A stretch of DNA of 64,000 bases from Anaerolineales bacterium (GCA_026129255.1 JAHCIJ010000001.1:644965-708964); one strand, 5' to 3'. Shown: positions 32,956 through 42,511, counted from the first letter of the stretch. A program made the numbers and translations. Notes: a model not told the origin generated them from the sequence alone.

Positions 32956-34980
32956 ATGGACCCTTCGAAAGACCTCGAACAACTCGCCATCAATACCATT
33001 CGCTTTCTCTCCGCAGACGCTGTGCAGAAGGCCAACTCCGGGCACCCGGGCCTGCCGATGGGGGCCGCGGCCATGGCGTACGCTTTGTGGACGCGCCATT
33101 TACGCCACAATCCCAAAGATGCTGCCTGGGCCAACCGCGATCGCTTCATCCTCTCCGGCGGGCACGGCTCCATGTTGCTGTACTCGCTGCTGCACCTCAC
33201 CGGCTATCCGCTGACGCTGGAGGAGATCAAGAATTTCCGCCAGTGGGAGAGCAAGACCCCCGGCCATCCAGAATATTGGATCACGCCCGGCGTAGAGGTC
33301 AGCACTGGCCCGCTGGGGCAAGGCTTTGCCAACGCCGTGGGCATCGCCATTGGCCAGGCGCACCTGGCGGCGCGCTTCAACCGCCCCGGGCACGAGCTGT
33401 TTGACTATTACTCTTACGCCATCGTCACAGACGGTGACTTAATGGAAGGCATCACAGCCGAGGCAGCCTCGCTGGCAGGGCATCTCCAGCTCGGCAAGCT
33501 TATCTTCCTATACGACGACAACAACGTATCCATTGATGGCAGCACGCATCTCACCTTCACCGAGGATGTGGCGCTGCGCTTTGAGTCCTATGGCTGGCAG
33601 GTGTTGCGTGTAGCCAATGGCAATGATGTGGCCGCGGTGGACGCGGCGCTGACCGCCGCCAAGGCGGACGAGCGGCCCTCCATCCTCTGCGTCAAGACCA
33701 CCATCGGCTACGGCATGCCCAACCGCCAGGGCACGGCCAAGGCGCACGGTGAGCCGCCCGGCGACCAGGAGCTGGACGCCGCCAAGCGTGCCCTCGGCTG
33801 GCCGCTCGAGCCGCGCTTCCTCATCCCCGGCGAAGCGCTGGAGCATTTCCGCGGTGCAGTGGAGCAAGGCGCCGAGTACGCCGCTGCCTGGCAGGCCAAG
33901 CTGGAGGCCTACAAGGCCGCCTATCCACAAGAGTACAAGGATCTGGCGCGCGTGCTGGCGGGTGAGCTGCCCGCCGGTTGGGACGCGGCGCTGCCGCAGT
34001 TCCCGGCGGATGCCAAAGGCATGGCCACACGCGTATCCTCCGGCAAGGTCATTAACGCCATCGCCGCGGTACTGCCTGACCTTCTGGGTGGCTCGGCCGA
34101 CCTGCATCCTTCCACCAAGACCTTCATCGATGCCGCGCCCGACTTTCAGCACAGCACGCCGCAGGGCCGCAGCATTCACTACGGCATCCGTGAGCATGCT
34201 ATGGGCGCGGTGGTCAATGGCCTCAGCACCACGCCAGGCATTATTCCGTTTGGCTCCACCTTCCTGGTGTTCTCGGACTATATGCGCGCACCCATTCGCC
34301 TCTCGGCGCTCTCGCCGCACCCCAGCATCTGGGTGTTCACGCACGACAGCATCGGCGTAGGCGAAGACGGCCCGACGCACCAGCCGATCGAGCACTTGGC
34401 GGCGCTGCGCAGCATCCCCAACTTGCGCGTCATCCGCCCGGCGGATGCCAACGAAGCGCGCGAGGCCTGGATCGCCGCCATCCGTGACCGCAAGAACCCC
34501 ACCACGCTGGTCTTCTCACGCCAGGATCTGCCGACGCTGGATCGCAACCGCGGCGGCGAGTTCGCCGCGGCCCAGGGATTGCACAAAGGCGCCTATGTAT
34601 TGGCCGACTGGGGCAAGAAGAGGAAACCAGACATCATCCTAATGGCGTCTGGCTCCGAAGTGCCGCTGATTATCGAAGCGGGTCGCAAGCTGGCCAAAGA
34701 CGGCGTCACCGTGCGCCTGGTCTCCTTCCCCAGCTGGGAGCTGTTCGCGGCCCAATCCAAGAGCTACCGTGACAAGGTGCTGCCGCCCGAAGTGACGGCG
34801 CGCCTCTCCGTAGAAGCGGGTGTGGCGCAGGGCTGGCAGCAGTGGGCCGCGGCGCAGATCAGCCTGGAGCGCTTCGGCGCCTCGGCGCCGGGTGATGTGG
34901 CCATGCGCAAGCTCGGCTTCAGCGTGGCCAATGTGCTCAAACACGCGCGTGCATTGCTCCCCAAAGTCAAGAAGAAATAA
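32956..34980 (+). CDS. tkt: Transketolase
   Basis: 674 residues. Transfers two-carbon units between sugar phosphates (non-oxidative pentose phosphate pathway) with thiamine diphosphate. Motifs: [18 protein letters not shown], the ThDP-binding [18 protein letters not shown]...[24 protein letters not shown], and [19 protein letters not shown] in the pyrimidine domain. Full length. Start of an operon with the DNA methyltransferase (2 nt downstream) and, after about 90 nt, tal. Confidence 0.98.
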   Translation: MDPSKDLEQLAINTIRFLSADAVQKANSGHPGLPMGAAAMAYALWTRHLRHNPKDAAWANRDRFILSGGHGSMLLYSLLHLTGYPLTLEEIKNFRQWESKTPGHPEYWITPGVEVSTGPLGQGFANAVGIAIGQAHLAARFNRPGHELFDYYSYAIVTDGDLMEGITAEAASLAGHLQLGKLIFLYDDNNVSIDGSTHLTFTEDVALRFESYGWQVLRVANGNDVAAVDAALTAAKADERPSILCVKTTIGYGMPNRQGTAKAHGEPPGDQELDAAKRALGWPLEPRFLIPGEALEHFRGAVEQGAEYAAAWQAKLEAYKAAYPQEYKDLARVLAGELPAGWDAALPQFPADAKGMATRVSSGKVINAIAAVLPDLLGGSADLHPSTKTFIDAAPDFQHSTPQGRSIHYGIREHAMGAVVNGLSTTPGIIPFGSTFLVFSDYMRAPIRLSALSPHPSIWVFTHDSIGVGEDGPTHQPIEHLAALRSIPNLRVIRPADANEAREAWIAAIRDRKNPTTLVFSRQDLPTLDRNRGGEFAAAQGLHKGAYVLADWGKKRKPDIILMASGSEVPLIIEAGRKLAKDGVTVRLVSFPSWELFAAQSKSYRDKVLPPEVTARLSVEAGVAQGWQQWAAAQISLERFGASAPGDVAMRKLGFSVANVLKHARALLPKVKKK

Positions 34981-34982
34981 GT

Positions 34983-35843
34983 ATGTCTGCCGCTCGCAAG
35001 CCGGTGATCCAGGCCCGCGTAGTGCATGGCGATAACCTCGCCGTGCTGCGCGGCCTGCCGGATGCGCGTGTTAACCTCATCTACATTGACCCGCCGTTCA
35101 ACACCGGTAAGACCCAAGCGCGTACGCGCCTGCGCACTGAGCGCAGTGCCGATGGCGACCGGGTGGGCTTTGGCGGCCAGCGCTATAGCACTACCGTGCT
35201 GGGCAGCCGTGCCTTCCAGGATGCCTTCGGTGACTACATCGCCTTCCTGGAGCCGCGTCTGCGGGAGGCGCACCGCGTGCTGGCGGCGGATGGCAGCTTT
35301 TACTTCCATGTGGACTATCGCGAAGTGCACTATTGCAAGATCCTGCTGGATGAGATCTTTGGCCGCCAGAACTTCTTGAATGAGATCATCTGGGCCTATG
35401 ACTATGGCGGGCGCGCCAAGAACCGTTGGCCCGCCAAGCATGACAACATCTTGCTCTACGCCAAGAACCACAAGCAATACACCTTCAATGTGGAAGATAT
35501 CGAGCGCATCCCCTACATGGCTCCGTCGTTAGCCGGAGAGGCCAAGGCCGCCCGCGGCAAGCTGCCCACGGATACCTGGTGGCACACCATCGTGAGCCCC
35601 ACAGGCAAGGAAAAAACTGGCTATCCTACACAGAAGCCGCTGGGCATCCTGCGCCGCATCCTCATCGCCTCCTCCAACCCGGGTGACCTCGTGTTGGACT
35701 TCTTTGCCGGTAGCGGCACTACGGGCGCCGCGGCCCTGGAGCTTGGCCGCCGCTTCCTGCTGGTGGACAGCAACAAAGAAGCGATTGAAGTGATGAAAGA
35801 GCGGTTCAAAGGAAAGAACGTGGAGTTTGTTAAAAAGCGGTAA
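34983..35843 (+). CDS. Orphan DNA methyltransferase (N4/N6 class)
   Basis: 286 residues. Catalytic motif IV is near the N-terminus (LIYIDPPFNTGKTQ, about residues 33-46) and the SAM-binding motif near the C-terminus (VLDFFAGSGTTGAAALELGR), with TQKPLGILRR between: beta-class N4-cytosine/N6-adenine methyltransferase. There is no restriction subunit or Vsr nuclease nearby. It sits 2 nt after tkt and before tal, an unusual place. The recognition site cannot be read from sequence; a regulatory or mismatch-linked role is as likely as restriction protection. Confidence 0.92.
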   Translation: MSAARKPVIQARVVHGDNLAVLRGLPDARVNLIYIDPPFNTGKTQARTRLRTERSADGDRVGFGGQRYSTTVLGSRAFQDAFGDYIAFLEPRLREAHRVLAADGSFYFHVDYREVHYCKILLDEIFGRQNFLNEIIWAYDYGGRAKNRWPAKHDNILLYAKNHKQYTFNVEDIERIPYMAPSLAGEAKAARGKLPTDTWWHTIVSPTGKEKTGYPTQKPLGILRRILIASSNPGDLVLDFFAGSGTTGAAALELGRRFLLVDSNKEAIEVMKERFKGKNVEFVKKR

Positions 35844-35905
35844 TTAGTGAACAGTAATTAGGCGTTGAGGTCCTAATTACTAATCACCAATCACTGATTG
35901 GTCAC
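35843..35905. repeat. Inverted-word intergenic repeat
   Basis: Perfect 10-bp stem AGTAATTAGG (35853-35862) / CCTAATTACT (35872-35881), followed by AATCACCAATCACTGATTGG words. Between the methyltransferase gene and tal; no T run. Confidence 0.55.
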
Positions 35906-35936
35906 AACTAAGCAAGCTATTCGTAAAGGAGTCCTC

Positions 35937-37067
35937 ATGACCACCAACCCTCAAAAACTCTACGCCCTGGGCCAGTCCCTGTGGTACGACAACATTGAGC
36001 GCCATCTGCTTGAGAACGGCGAGCTCAAAGCCATGATCGACCGTGGCGATATTTACGGCGTGACCTCCAACCCCAGCATTTTCAATAATGCCATCGGCAA
36101 GTCGCAGGATTATGACGGCCAGCTGGCAGACCTGGCCCGCGCCGGCCACACCACGGCTGAGATCTATGATGCCCTCACCGTGGCGGATATTCAGGCCGCC
36201 TGTGACCTGTTCCGCTCGCTGTATGACAGCACCCGTGGCGGCGATGGCTACGTCAGCATCGAAGTGCATCCGCACCTGGCGCACGACACAGAGGCGACCG
36301 CGCTCGAGGCGCAGCGGCTGTGGGCGCTGGTCGACCGACCCAACCTGATGGTCAAGATCCCTGCCACCAAGGAGGGTATCCCTGCTATCCAATCCGCCAT
36401 CGCCCATGGCATCAACATCAACATCACGCTCATCTTCTCGTGCCAGCGCTATGGCGAAGTCATCGAAGCCTACCTGGCTGGCCTCGAAGAGCGCGTGGCC
36501 AACAACCTGCCCATCGGGCATATTGCTTCGGTGGCCTCATTCTTTGTTTCGCGCATTGATACCAAGGTGGACGGCTGGCTGGATGAGCTCATCGCCCAGG
36601 GTGGGGCAGGCTCGGCTTTGGCGGCCAAGGCCGAGGCGCTCAAGGGCAAGATTGCCGTGGCCAACGCCAAGCTGGCCTACCAGTTGTTCAAGCAGCAATT
36701 CTCTACTGAGCGCTTTGCTGCCCTGGCGCAGAAAGGCGGCCGCGTGCAGCGCCCGCTGTGGGCCTCCACCAGCACCAAGAACCCGGCCTATCCTGACCTG
36801 CTGTATGTGGACACGCTGGTAGGCAAGGATACGGTGAACACTGTGCCCACGCAAACGCTCGAAGGCGTCAAGGATCATGCCGCGGCTCAACTCACCATTG
36901 AAGACGGCATGGATGCGGCCCGCTTCCAGCTTGCAAATTTGGAAATGCTCGGCCTCTCGCTTGACCAGGCCACCGATGAGGTGGAGCAGGAGGGCGTGGC
37001 CGCTTTCAGCAAAGCCATTGCTGACCTGTTTACTACGATTGAACAGCGCGCCGCTGAATTCCGCTAG
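35937..37067 (+). CDS. tal: Transaldolase
   Basis: 376 residues from ATG 35937, with AAGGAG at good spacing; the upstream in-frame codons fall in the intergenic repeat. Motifs: SLWYDNIERHLLENGEL, GVTSNPSIFNNAI, and NLMVKIPATKEGIPAIQ with the Schiff-base Lys, then NINITLIFSC and ASFFVSRIDTKVDGWLD. It is the type fused to PGI in TAL-PGI enzymes; here the PGI half is about 31 kb away. It transfers dihydroxyacetone units between sugar phosphates. Confidence 0.97.
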   Translation: MTTNPQKLYALGQSLWYDNIERHLLENGELKAMIDRGDIYGVTSNPSIFNNAIGKSQDYDGQLADLARAGHTTAEIYDALTVADIQAACDLFRSLYDSTRGGDGYVSIEVHPHLAHDTEATALEAQRLWALVDRPNLMVKIPATKEGIPAIQSAIAHGININITLIFSCQRYGEVIEAYLAGLEERVANNLPIGHIASVASFFVSRIDTKVDGWLDELIAQGGAGSALAAKAEALKGKIAVANAKLAYQLFKQQFSTERFAALAQKGGRVQRPLWASTSTKNPAYPDLLYVDTLVGKDTVNTVPTQTLEGVKDHAAAQLTIEDGMDAARFQLANLEMLGLSLDQATDEVEQEGVAAFSKAIADLFTTIEQRAAEFR

Positions 37068-37076
37068 TACCCATTT

Positions 37077-37108
37077 CTCACAGCGCGGTGGTCAGACCGC
37101 GCTGTGAG
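37077..37108 (+). terminator. Hairpin after tal
   Basis: 13-bp perfect stem CTCACAGCGCGGT / ACCGCGCTGTGAG with a 6-nt loop; no T run follows, so termination is probable but not certain. Two TATACT boxes (37114-37131) follow as possible -10 elements for the next gene. Confidence 0.65.
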
Positions 37109-37178
37109 AGTCGTATACTTCATATACTGGTAACAAATCTTCAACAACTGCGTTTACTGAAGCAGAGGAGACCTCGCC

Positions 37179-39938
37179 TTGCGTACTTTTCGTGCCAACT
37201 CCCTGAAATTCATTCTCTTGCTGTGTATCGCGCTGTGCCTCGCTGCCTGTGGTGGTGGCAGCAGCACACCGGACGCCACCGTCTTTTTGCCCACGGCGAC
37301 CCCAGACATAGACATCCCCCTTGAAGACCTGCTGGTGTATGTGCCCGGCGGGCCTTTTATTATGGGCTCTGACCCTGAAGTGGATACGCTGGCACGTGAG
37401 GATGAATTGCCGGCGCGCCGCGTGCTGCTCAATGGCTTCTTCATTTATCGCAATGAAGTTACCAATGATATGTACGCTCAATGTGTGGAGGCAGGTGAGT
37501 GCACACCGCCCATTGAGATCGAAGACGAAGAAGACCCCGAGAAGATCACCGCTTCACAGCACTACGCGGATCCGGAATACAAAGACCATCCCATCGTGGG
37601 TGTGAACTGGTACCAGGCTGATGCTTTCTGCGGCTGGCTCAACGCGCGCCTGCCCAGTGAAGCCGAGTGGGAGAAGACCGCCCGCGGCGAACTCGCTTCG
37701 CTCTACCCCTGGGGCGATGACAAGCCTCTGTGTGACCGCGCCAATGGTGGCGACTGTATTCTGGATACGATCACTGAAAAGATCGGCCAGCTGCCGCTCG
37801 GCGAGAGCGTGTATGAAGCCAATGACTTGGCCGGTAACGTGTGGGAGTGGACGGCTGACTGGTACGACCCGCAGTATTACCGCAGCGCCGGTGGCACCAA
37901 CCCGCTTGGCCCGCTGGAAGGCGAGCTGAAAGTGGTGCGCGGCGGCAGCTACCTGGATGCCGAAGAGAACCTGCGCTCGGCGGCGCGTTTTGCTCTCGAT
38001 CCTGAAGACGCCTATAACGAAGTGGGCTTCCGCTGTGTGCCCGTGGGCTTGGATAAACCCACCGGCACGCGTGCGCCGTTCTGCGAGCCATCTTATATTC
38101 CGTTTTGTACTGACCCTGACAATCCCAATGACGACTGCACTCCACCGCCGCATGACAGCGGTACCGATCTGGAGTGGCTCGGTTTCACTTGCCCGCGTGA
38201 TGGCTTCATCACCTTCACCATTGATGGCGGCGGCCGCTCAGCTGAGGATTATGAAGTCACCGTTAATGGCATTCCCTATACCTGTATCGACTCCGTCGTA
38301 AACCCCGGCCGCTGGATCTGCCAGGGCACGGCGCAATCCCAGGGCACGCTGGCCACCATCACTGCCTGCCCAGCCCCGCAAGCCATGCAGGGCGGCGCCG
38401 TGCTGGCTGCTTTTGCTGCGCCTGTACCGCAGGCACCTGCCGCGGCGCAAGGTGGCGGTGTGTTGGCTGCCTTTGCCCCCGCGGTGCAAGCCGCACAAAC
38501 CGTGCTGGTTGGTTACCAGCCACAGACCCAGGCGCAGCCTGCTGGGCTACAGGGCTTTACGCCGCCAGCCGCACCCTCACTGCAGACGGCAGGGCAGACC
38601 TACTGCCCGCAGGGCAGCACCTATGACCCGCTGACTGGCCAGTGCGTGGTGAACGAGACCACCTGCCCGGATGGCTGGAGCTTTGACCAAGCCCAGATGG
38701 TGTGCGTGCCAGATGGCCAGAGTGGCTGCCCGGATGGCACCACCTACAGCCCGGATGCCCAAGCCTGCGTGCCTGGTGACGGCCAGCCCTTCTGCCCGGA
38801 GCCCTTTGTCTATGACGAAGCCACGGGCTTCTGCCAACCGCCCAACAACGACGATGGCGGCGGCCTGTGTGGCCCCGGCTATTTCTATGATCGCAACATC
38901 ATGTGCTGCTCGCCCATCCAAGGTCGCCCCGAAACCTGTGGCGATGGTGGTGTGCTTAACCCGCTCACCGGCACCTGCGACCCGCTGGATGTCAACGGCT
39001 GTCCCGAAGGCACGGTCTACAACCGCTACGACGGCGTGTGCTACCCGGTGACGGTCACGCGTACAGCCAACAACCCGGACAGCAACGTTGACGTGCAGTG
39101 CAGCCCCAGCCAGTACTACAGCACACGCGCCCTGCAATGTGTGGACCTGCCCGAAGGTATGTGTGGCCCCGGCTACTACTTTGATGAGCGCCAGCAAACC
39201 TGTATTCCGACGGATGGCCCCGGCAGCGGCTGTGCACCCGGCTACAGCTACAGCAGCCGCATGAATTGCTGCGTAGGCAACCCTGGCAATGATGGCAGCA
39301 CCTGTGTGGATGGCGAGAGCAGCACCTCGCGGCTGCAAAGCTTCACGCATGCCGCCCCCAGTGGGAGCAGCTACTGTGACCCCGGTGGCGGAAGCACGGA
39401 TGGCTGCCCCGTGGGCTACTACTATGACCAGAACCAGCTGACCTGCTTGCCGCTCGGCCCCACAGGCACTGCACCCAACTCGGACAACCAGTGCGCCCCG
39501 GGCTACTACTATGATGTGGCTTATGCCGCTTGTTTCCCCATCAACACCAATACGCAAGGTTGCGGCCCCGGCCAATACTTTGACTACGAGTTGGGTTTCT
39601 GTGTGCAGACCAGTTGCGGCTGTGCGCTGGGCTATGTCTTCAACGAGCGCACGCAGACTTGCCAGCCCATTGGCAACACCACCTCTGAAGGTTGTTGGAC
39701 GGTAACGCAGTCTGTGCCTGTGTGTGAGTTCCAGCCCACGGCCACGCCTGTGTGCCCCACTGGCGAGATCTGGGATCCGATCGGCCTGCGCTGTGACGAC
39801 ATCCCACGGGATGACCCCAGTGGTGGTGGAAGTGGAGTTAACTGTTCTCAGTACGGTTCGCCGACTGCCTGTGGCGGTGTGGCTGGTTGTAGGTGGGTAT
39901 TTGCTACTGTCAACCCTGGCTATTGCACGAATCAGTAA
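37179..39938 (+). CDS. Lipoprotein with FGE-like domain and Cys-rich repeats
   Basis: 919 residues from TTG 37179, preceded by GAGGAG. Lipoprotein signal with lipobox LAAC (Cys24). About 50-290 is a formylglycine-generating-enzyme/sulfatase-modifying-like domain (YVPGGPFIMGSDPE, GVNWYQADAFCGWLNARLPS, EWEKTARG, GNVWEWTADWYD, VVRGGSYLD, EVGFRCVPV). About 330-395 is a beta-rich unit, then an Ala/Pro linker with the repeat QGG[AG]VLAAFA. From about 474 to 919 are about 15 units of the pattern C-x2-G-x2-[YF]-D-x5-C (e.g. CGPGYYFDERQQTC). It should be lipid-anchored outside, with a disulfide-rich stalk or binding array. Catalytic FGE activity is doubtful. Confidence 0.87.
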   Translation: MRTFRANSLKFILLLCIALCLAACGGGSSTPDATVFLPTATPDIDIPLEDLLVYVPGGPFIMGSDPEVDTLAREDELPARRVLLNGFFIYRNEVTNDMYAQCVEAGECTPPIEIEDEEDPEKITASQHYADPEYKDHPIVGVNWYQADAFCGWLNARLPSEAEWEKTARGELASLYPWGDDKPLCDRANGGDCILDTITEKIGQLPLGESVYEANDLAGNVWEWTADWYDPQYYRSAGGTNPLGPLEGELKVVRGGSYLDAEENLRSAARFALDPEDAYNEVGFRCVPVGLDKPTGTRAPFCEPSYIPFCTDPDNPNDDCTPPPHDSGTDLEWLGFTCPRDGFITFTIDGGGRSAEDYEVTVNGIPYTCIDSVVNPGRWICQGTAQSQGTLATITACPAPQAMQGGAVLAAFAAPVPQAPAAAQGGGVLAAFAPAVQAAQTVLVGYQPQTQAQPAGLQGFTPPAAPSLQTAGQTYCPQGSTYDPLTGQCVVNETTCPDGWSFDQAQMVCVPDGQSGCPDGTTYSPDAQACVPGDGQPFCPEPFVYDEATGFCQPPNNDDGGGLCGPGYFYDRNIMCCSPIQGRPETCGDGGVLNPLTGTCDPLDVNGCPEGTVYNRYDGVCYPVTVTRTANNPDSNVDVQCSPSQYYSTRALQCVDLPEGMCGPGYYFDERQQTCIPTDGPGSGCAPGYSYSSRMNCCVGNPGNDGSTCVDGESSTSRLQSFTHAAPSGSSYCDPGGGSTDGCPVGYYYDQNQLTCLPLGPTGTAPNSDNQCAPGYYYDVAYAACFPINTNTQGCGPGQYFDYELGFCVQTSCGCALGYVFNERTQTCQPIGNTTSEGCWTVTQSVPVCEFQPTATPVCPTGEIWDPIGLRCDDIPRDDPSGGGSGVNCSQYGSPTACGGVAGCRWVFATVNPGYCTNQ

Positions 39939-39968
39939 TCAGCTAGTCAGTACACTGAGTGATGTAGA

Positions 39969-40003
39969 CAATGGGGCGCAACCACTTGCGCCCCATTGTG
40001 TTT
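39969..40003 (+). terminator. Terminator of the lipoprotein gene
   Basis: 13-bp stem CAATGGGGCGCAA / TTGCGCCCCATTG with CCAC loop, followed by TGTTT. Lies in the only gap between the lipoprotein and enoyl-CoA hydratase genes. Confidence 0.8.
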
Positions 40004-40021
40004 AAGCCACCAATTGCTATG

Positions 40022-40777
40022 ATGACCGGAATCGAACTCACTTTCAATGACAACGCCGTAGCTACGCTCACGGTCAACCGCCCACAGGTACGCAACGGGC
40101 TGGACTGGGCGGCCATGGATGCGTTTGCCGCCGCCATCAAACAGGCAGCCGCAACCAAGCGGCTGCGTGCCCTCATCATCACCGGAGCCGGGGAGACCTT
40201 CGTCTCCGGCGGAGACCTCAAGGCGCTGGCGCCTTACACCAAACGTAAAGACGGCATGCGCCTGGCCACTATCATGGGCAAAGCGCTCAGCCAGCTGCGT
40301 GACCTGCATTGCCCAACAATCGCCGCCATCAACGGCCCGGCGCGCGGCGGCGGCGCCGAGATTGCGGTGGCCTGTGACCAGCGCATCATGGCCGAAGATG
40401 CAGACATTGGCTTCGTACATGCCCGCCTCGGCATCACCACGGCATGGGGTGGGGCACGCTACCTGCTGCAGCTGGTGGGCTATCCCACCGCGGTGGAGCT
40501 GCTCACCACCGCACGCGTGCTAAGCGCCCCGGAGGCTAAGGCCATGGGCCTGGTGGGGCACCTGTGTCCGCCCGGCCAGGCCGTAGCCAAAGCGCGCGAG
40601 CTGGCGGCTGAGCTCTCGCAGCACCCGCTGGAAGCGGTGCACGCCGCCAAGCGGCTGCTGCGCTTCGCTGTCGCCAGCCCGCTGGTGGCCCGCCATGCCG
40701 AGCGACGCCTGTTCTCGTTCTTGTGGGATAGCGAGTACCGCCGCCAGGCTGTGGCGCGTTTCCTCAATCGCAAGTAA
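40022..40777 (+). CDS. Enoyl-CoA hydratase/isomerase family protein
   Basis: 251 residues. ATG 40022 (MTGIELTF) or ATG 40019; earlier in-frame codons lie in the terminator. Crotonase-fold markers: LTVNRPQVRNGLD, FVSGGDLKAL and the oxyanion-hole stretch PARGGGAEIAVACDQRIMA, then FVHARLGITTAWGGARYL. The two Glu residues of classical hydratases are not both obvious, so isomerase or another crotonase reaction is possible. Monocistronic. Confidence 0.87.
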   Translation: MTGIELTFNDNAVATLTVNRPQVRNGLDWAAMDAFAAAIKQAAATKRLRALIITGAGETFVSGGDLKALAPYTKRKDGMRLATIMGKALSQLRDLHCPTIAAINGPARGGGAEIAVACDQRIMAEDADIGFVHARLGITTAWGGARYLLQLVGYPTAVELLTTARVLSAPEAKAMGLVGHLCPPGQAVAKARELAAELSQHPLEAVHAAKRLLRFAVASPLVARHAERRLFSFLWDSEYRRQAVARFLNRK

Positions 40778-40816
40778 AAATAGCTTGACCAAAGGGGCTA
40801 TAGAGTTAGGAGGGAA

Positions 40817-41419
40817 ATGTCCTTTTATCGAGCTATAAACTCTTTTCAGGATGCTTCAGCCAATTGGTTTAGGCGCCGGTCTTGTCTAGGCAAGTTGCTT
40901 ACAGTTGCCTTTGCTGTTTTTGTTGTCATCCCATGTTGCTGTAGCTTTTCGATGGCAATTATTTTTGGTGAGCCGCCACCGTCTACGGCTACTCCTGGCG
41001 CAGTTGCGCAACCTACGGATACGCATACTTCGGTACCCGATGCCACCAGTACACCTTTAGTGCAAACGGCTACTCATACATTACCGCCAAGCGCAACCAA
41101 TACACCCCGGCCTTCTCACACAGCGACTCTTCAACCGACTCAGACGCGTTGGCCAACGGCCACTACTGGTTTTATGCTAGGTGATTTTGGCGATGGCGTC
41201 GGTGGTGGTGGTACTGGGAGTGGCAGCGGTGGCGGAGCATCAGGAGGCAACTGTCATCCCTCGTATGTTGGGGTTTGCCTGCAACAAGGTATTGGTGATT
41301 ACGATTGCGAAGGGGGAGGTGGTAATGGGCCTAACTACATTTCTGGCCCCTTCACCGTGCTACCCCCAGACCCATTTGGTCTTGATCGCGATGGCAATGG
41401 TATCGGCTGCGAGAACTGA
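40817..41419 (+). CDS. Membrane-anchored excalibur-domain protein
   Basis: 200 residues with a strong AGGAGGG before ATG 40817. A basic N-terminus and one membrane helix (about 31-53: LLTVAFAVFVVIPCCCSF) are followed by a long Thr/Pro/Ser linker (about 55-115), a Gly-rich segment and a C-terminal excalibur calcium-binding motif (DPFGLDRDGNGIGCEN). Lower GC and different codon use than its neighbours suggest transfer. No catalytic domain is attached. Confidence 0.8.
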   Translation: MSFYRAINSFQDASANWFRRRSCLGKLLTVAFAVFVVIPCCCSFSMAIIFGEPPPSTATPGAVAQPTDTHTSVPDATSTPLVQTATHTLPPSATNTPRPSHTATLQPTQTRWPTATTGFMLGDFGDGVGGGGTGSGSGGGASGGNCHPSYVGVCLQQGIGDYDCEGGGGNGPNYISGPFTVLPPDPFGLDRDGNGIGCEN

Positions 41420-41488
41420 ACTTCAAAGTATAAAAATGTTCAACTCGGTAGCTAGATTTTAGGCTTCACTTGAATTAGCATCTTGCCC

Positions 41489-41983
41489 ATGTTTGAGATC
41501 AGTGCGCTCACTATCGCTCGCTGGATGCATGTGCTGGCTGGCGCCGCCTGGCTGGGCGAAGTCATCGTCATTGTCTTCGTGCTGGTGCCGAGTGCCCTAC
41601 GCATGCAGCCTACCGCCCGGCTGGACTTTGTCAGCCGTATCTTTCCGCGTATTTTCAAGCTTGCCTCGGTGCTGGCGTTCACCACCTTGGCGGCGGGCGC
41701 CGCGCTCAATTACTTCATCACCGGCTGGCAGAACCTGGGGGCATACTTCGGCTCACCGCGCGGCATGTTCATCGCCATCGGTGGGGCGCTGGGCTTGCTG
41801 CTGGCGCTGTTTCATTTCTTCGTGGAGCACCGCATTGAACCGGGCGTCAAGGTGATGGCCGAGAAAGTCACCGCTGGCGAAGCGGCGCGCATCGTCAAGG
41901 TACTCACCATCGTGCCCAGGGTAGGGCTGTGCGTCATGCTACTGATCTTTGTCTCGATGATGATCGGTGCGCGTGGCTTTTAG
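41489..41983 (+). CDS. Four-helix membrane protein, CopD-like
   Basis: 164 residues from ATG 41489 (MFEISALTIARWMHVLAGAAW). Four membrane helices; the early HVLAGAAWLGEV stretch and the helix arrangement recall CopD/DUF2269-type proteins, some of which bind haem or copper via His residues. The function is not assignable from sequence alone. Confidence 0.7.
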   Translation: MFEISALTIARWMHVLAGAAWLGEVIVIVFVLVPSALRMQPTARLDFVSRIFPRIFKLASVLAFTTLAAGAALNYFITGWQNLGAYFGSPRGMFIAIGGALGLLLALFHFFVEHRIEPGVKVMAEKVTAGEAARIVKVLTIVPRVGLCVMLLIFVSMMIGARGF

Positions 41984-42056
41984 GCCTTGTCTTTAGCCTT
42001 TGGCTTAAGCTGAAAGCTTTTAGGCTATAGTAGAGCGGTAACCTGAGGAGGTTGCC

Positions 42057-42422
42057 ATGGCTGAGACCCCGCAGACTGTCAGCGAGTACATCAAGACCTT
42101 TCCCAAACCCACCCAGGAAAAACTCCAGGCCATTCGCAAAACCATCCGTGAGGTTGCTCCAGAGGCCAGCGAGTCGATAAGCTATCGTATTGCCGCTTTT
42201 AAACTGAACGGCAAGTATCTGATGTACTTTGCCGGGCACAGCAAGCATGTAGCTGTCTACCCCATTCCTGAGCTATCCCCTGCAGTCGAAAAGCAAATTC
42301 AGCCGTACCTGGTTTCCAAAGGTACGCTGCGCTTCCCGCTGGATAAACCGCTGCCTCTGGGATTGATCCGTAAAGTGGCTCAGGGGCATCTAAAACGAGT
42401 TGAGAAGGCAAAGAAGAAGTGA
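42057..42422 (+). CDS. DUF1801 (YdhG/Fra-like) protein
   Basis: 121 residues with GAGGAGG before ATG 42057. Motifs TVSEYIKTFPKPTQEKLQAI, ISYRIAAFKLNGKYLMYFAG, HVAVYP and GTLRFPLDKPLPLGLIRKV match the DUF1801 family, which includes B. subtilis iron chaperone Fra. Iron delivery here is inference. Monocistronic, followed by an intergenic repeat. Confidence 0.88.
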   Translation: MAETPQTVSEYIKTFPKPTQEKLQAIRKTIREVAPEASESISYRIAAFKLNGKYLMYFAGHSKHVAVYPIPELSPAVEKQIQPYLVSKGTLRFPLDKPLPLGLIRKVAQGHLKRVEKAKKK

Positions 42423-42489
42423 GCAGTGATTGGTGATTAGGGAGCAGGTAGTTACCCGTTCACTCATCACTCATTACTGATCACTTGTT
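42421..42489. repeat. Inverted-word intergenic repeat
   Basis: GTGAGCAGTGATTGGTGATTAGG on the left and CACTCATCACTCATTACTGATCAC on the right form an imperfect stem, starting in the stop codon of the DUF1801 gene. Confidence 0.5.
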
Positions 42490-42511
42490 TATGCTATTTA
42501 GGAGTCAATCA

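Noticed and set aside
37110..37135. TATACT boxes before the lipoprotein gene as a leaderless promoter
   Set aside because: They are more than 40 nt from the start and the gene has a strong GAGGAG site, so they fit an ordinary promoter at best.
37179..39938. Lipoprotein as an active formylglycine-generating enzyme for a sulfatase
   Set aside because: No sulfatase gene nearby and the domain sits on an exported lipoprotein; the FGE fold is often reused without that activity.
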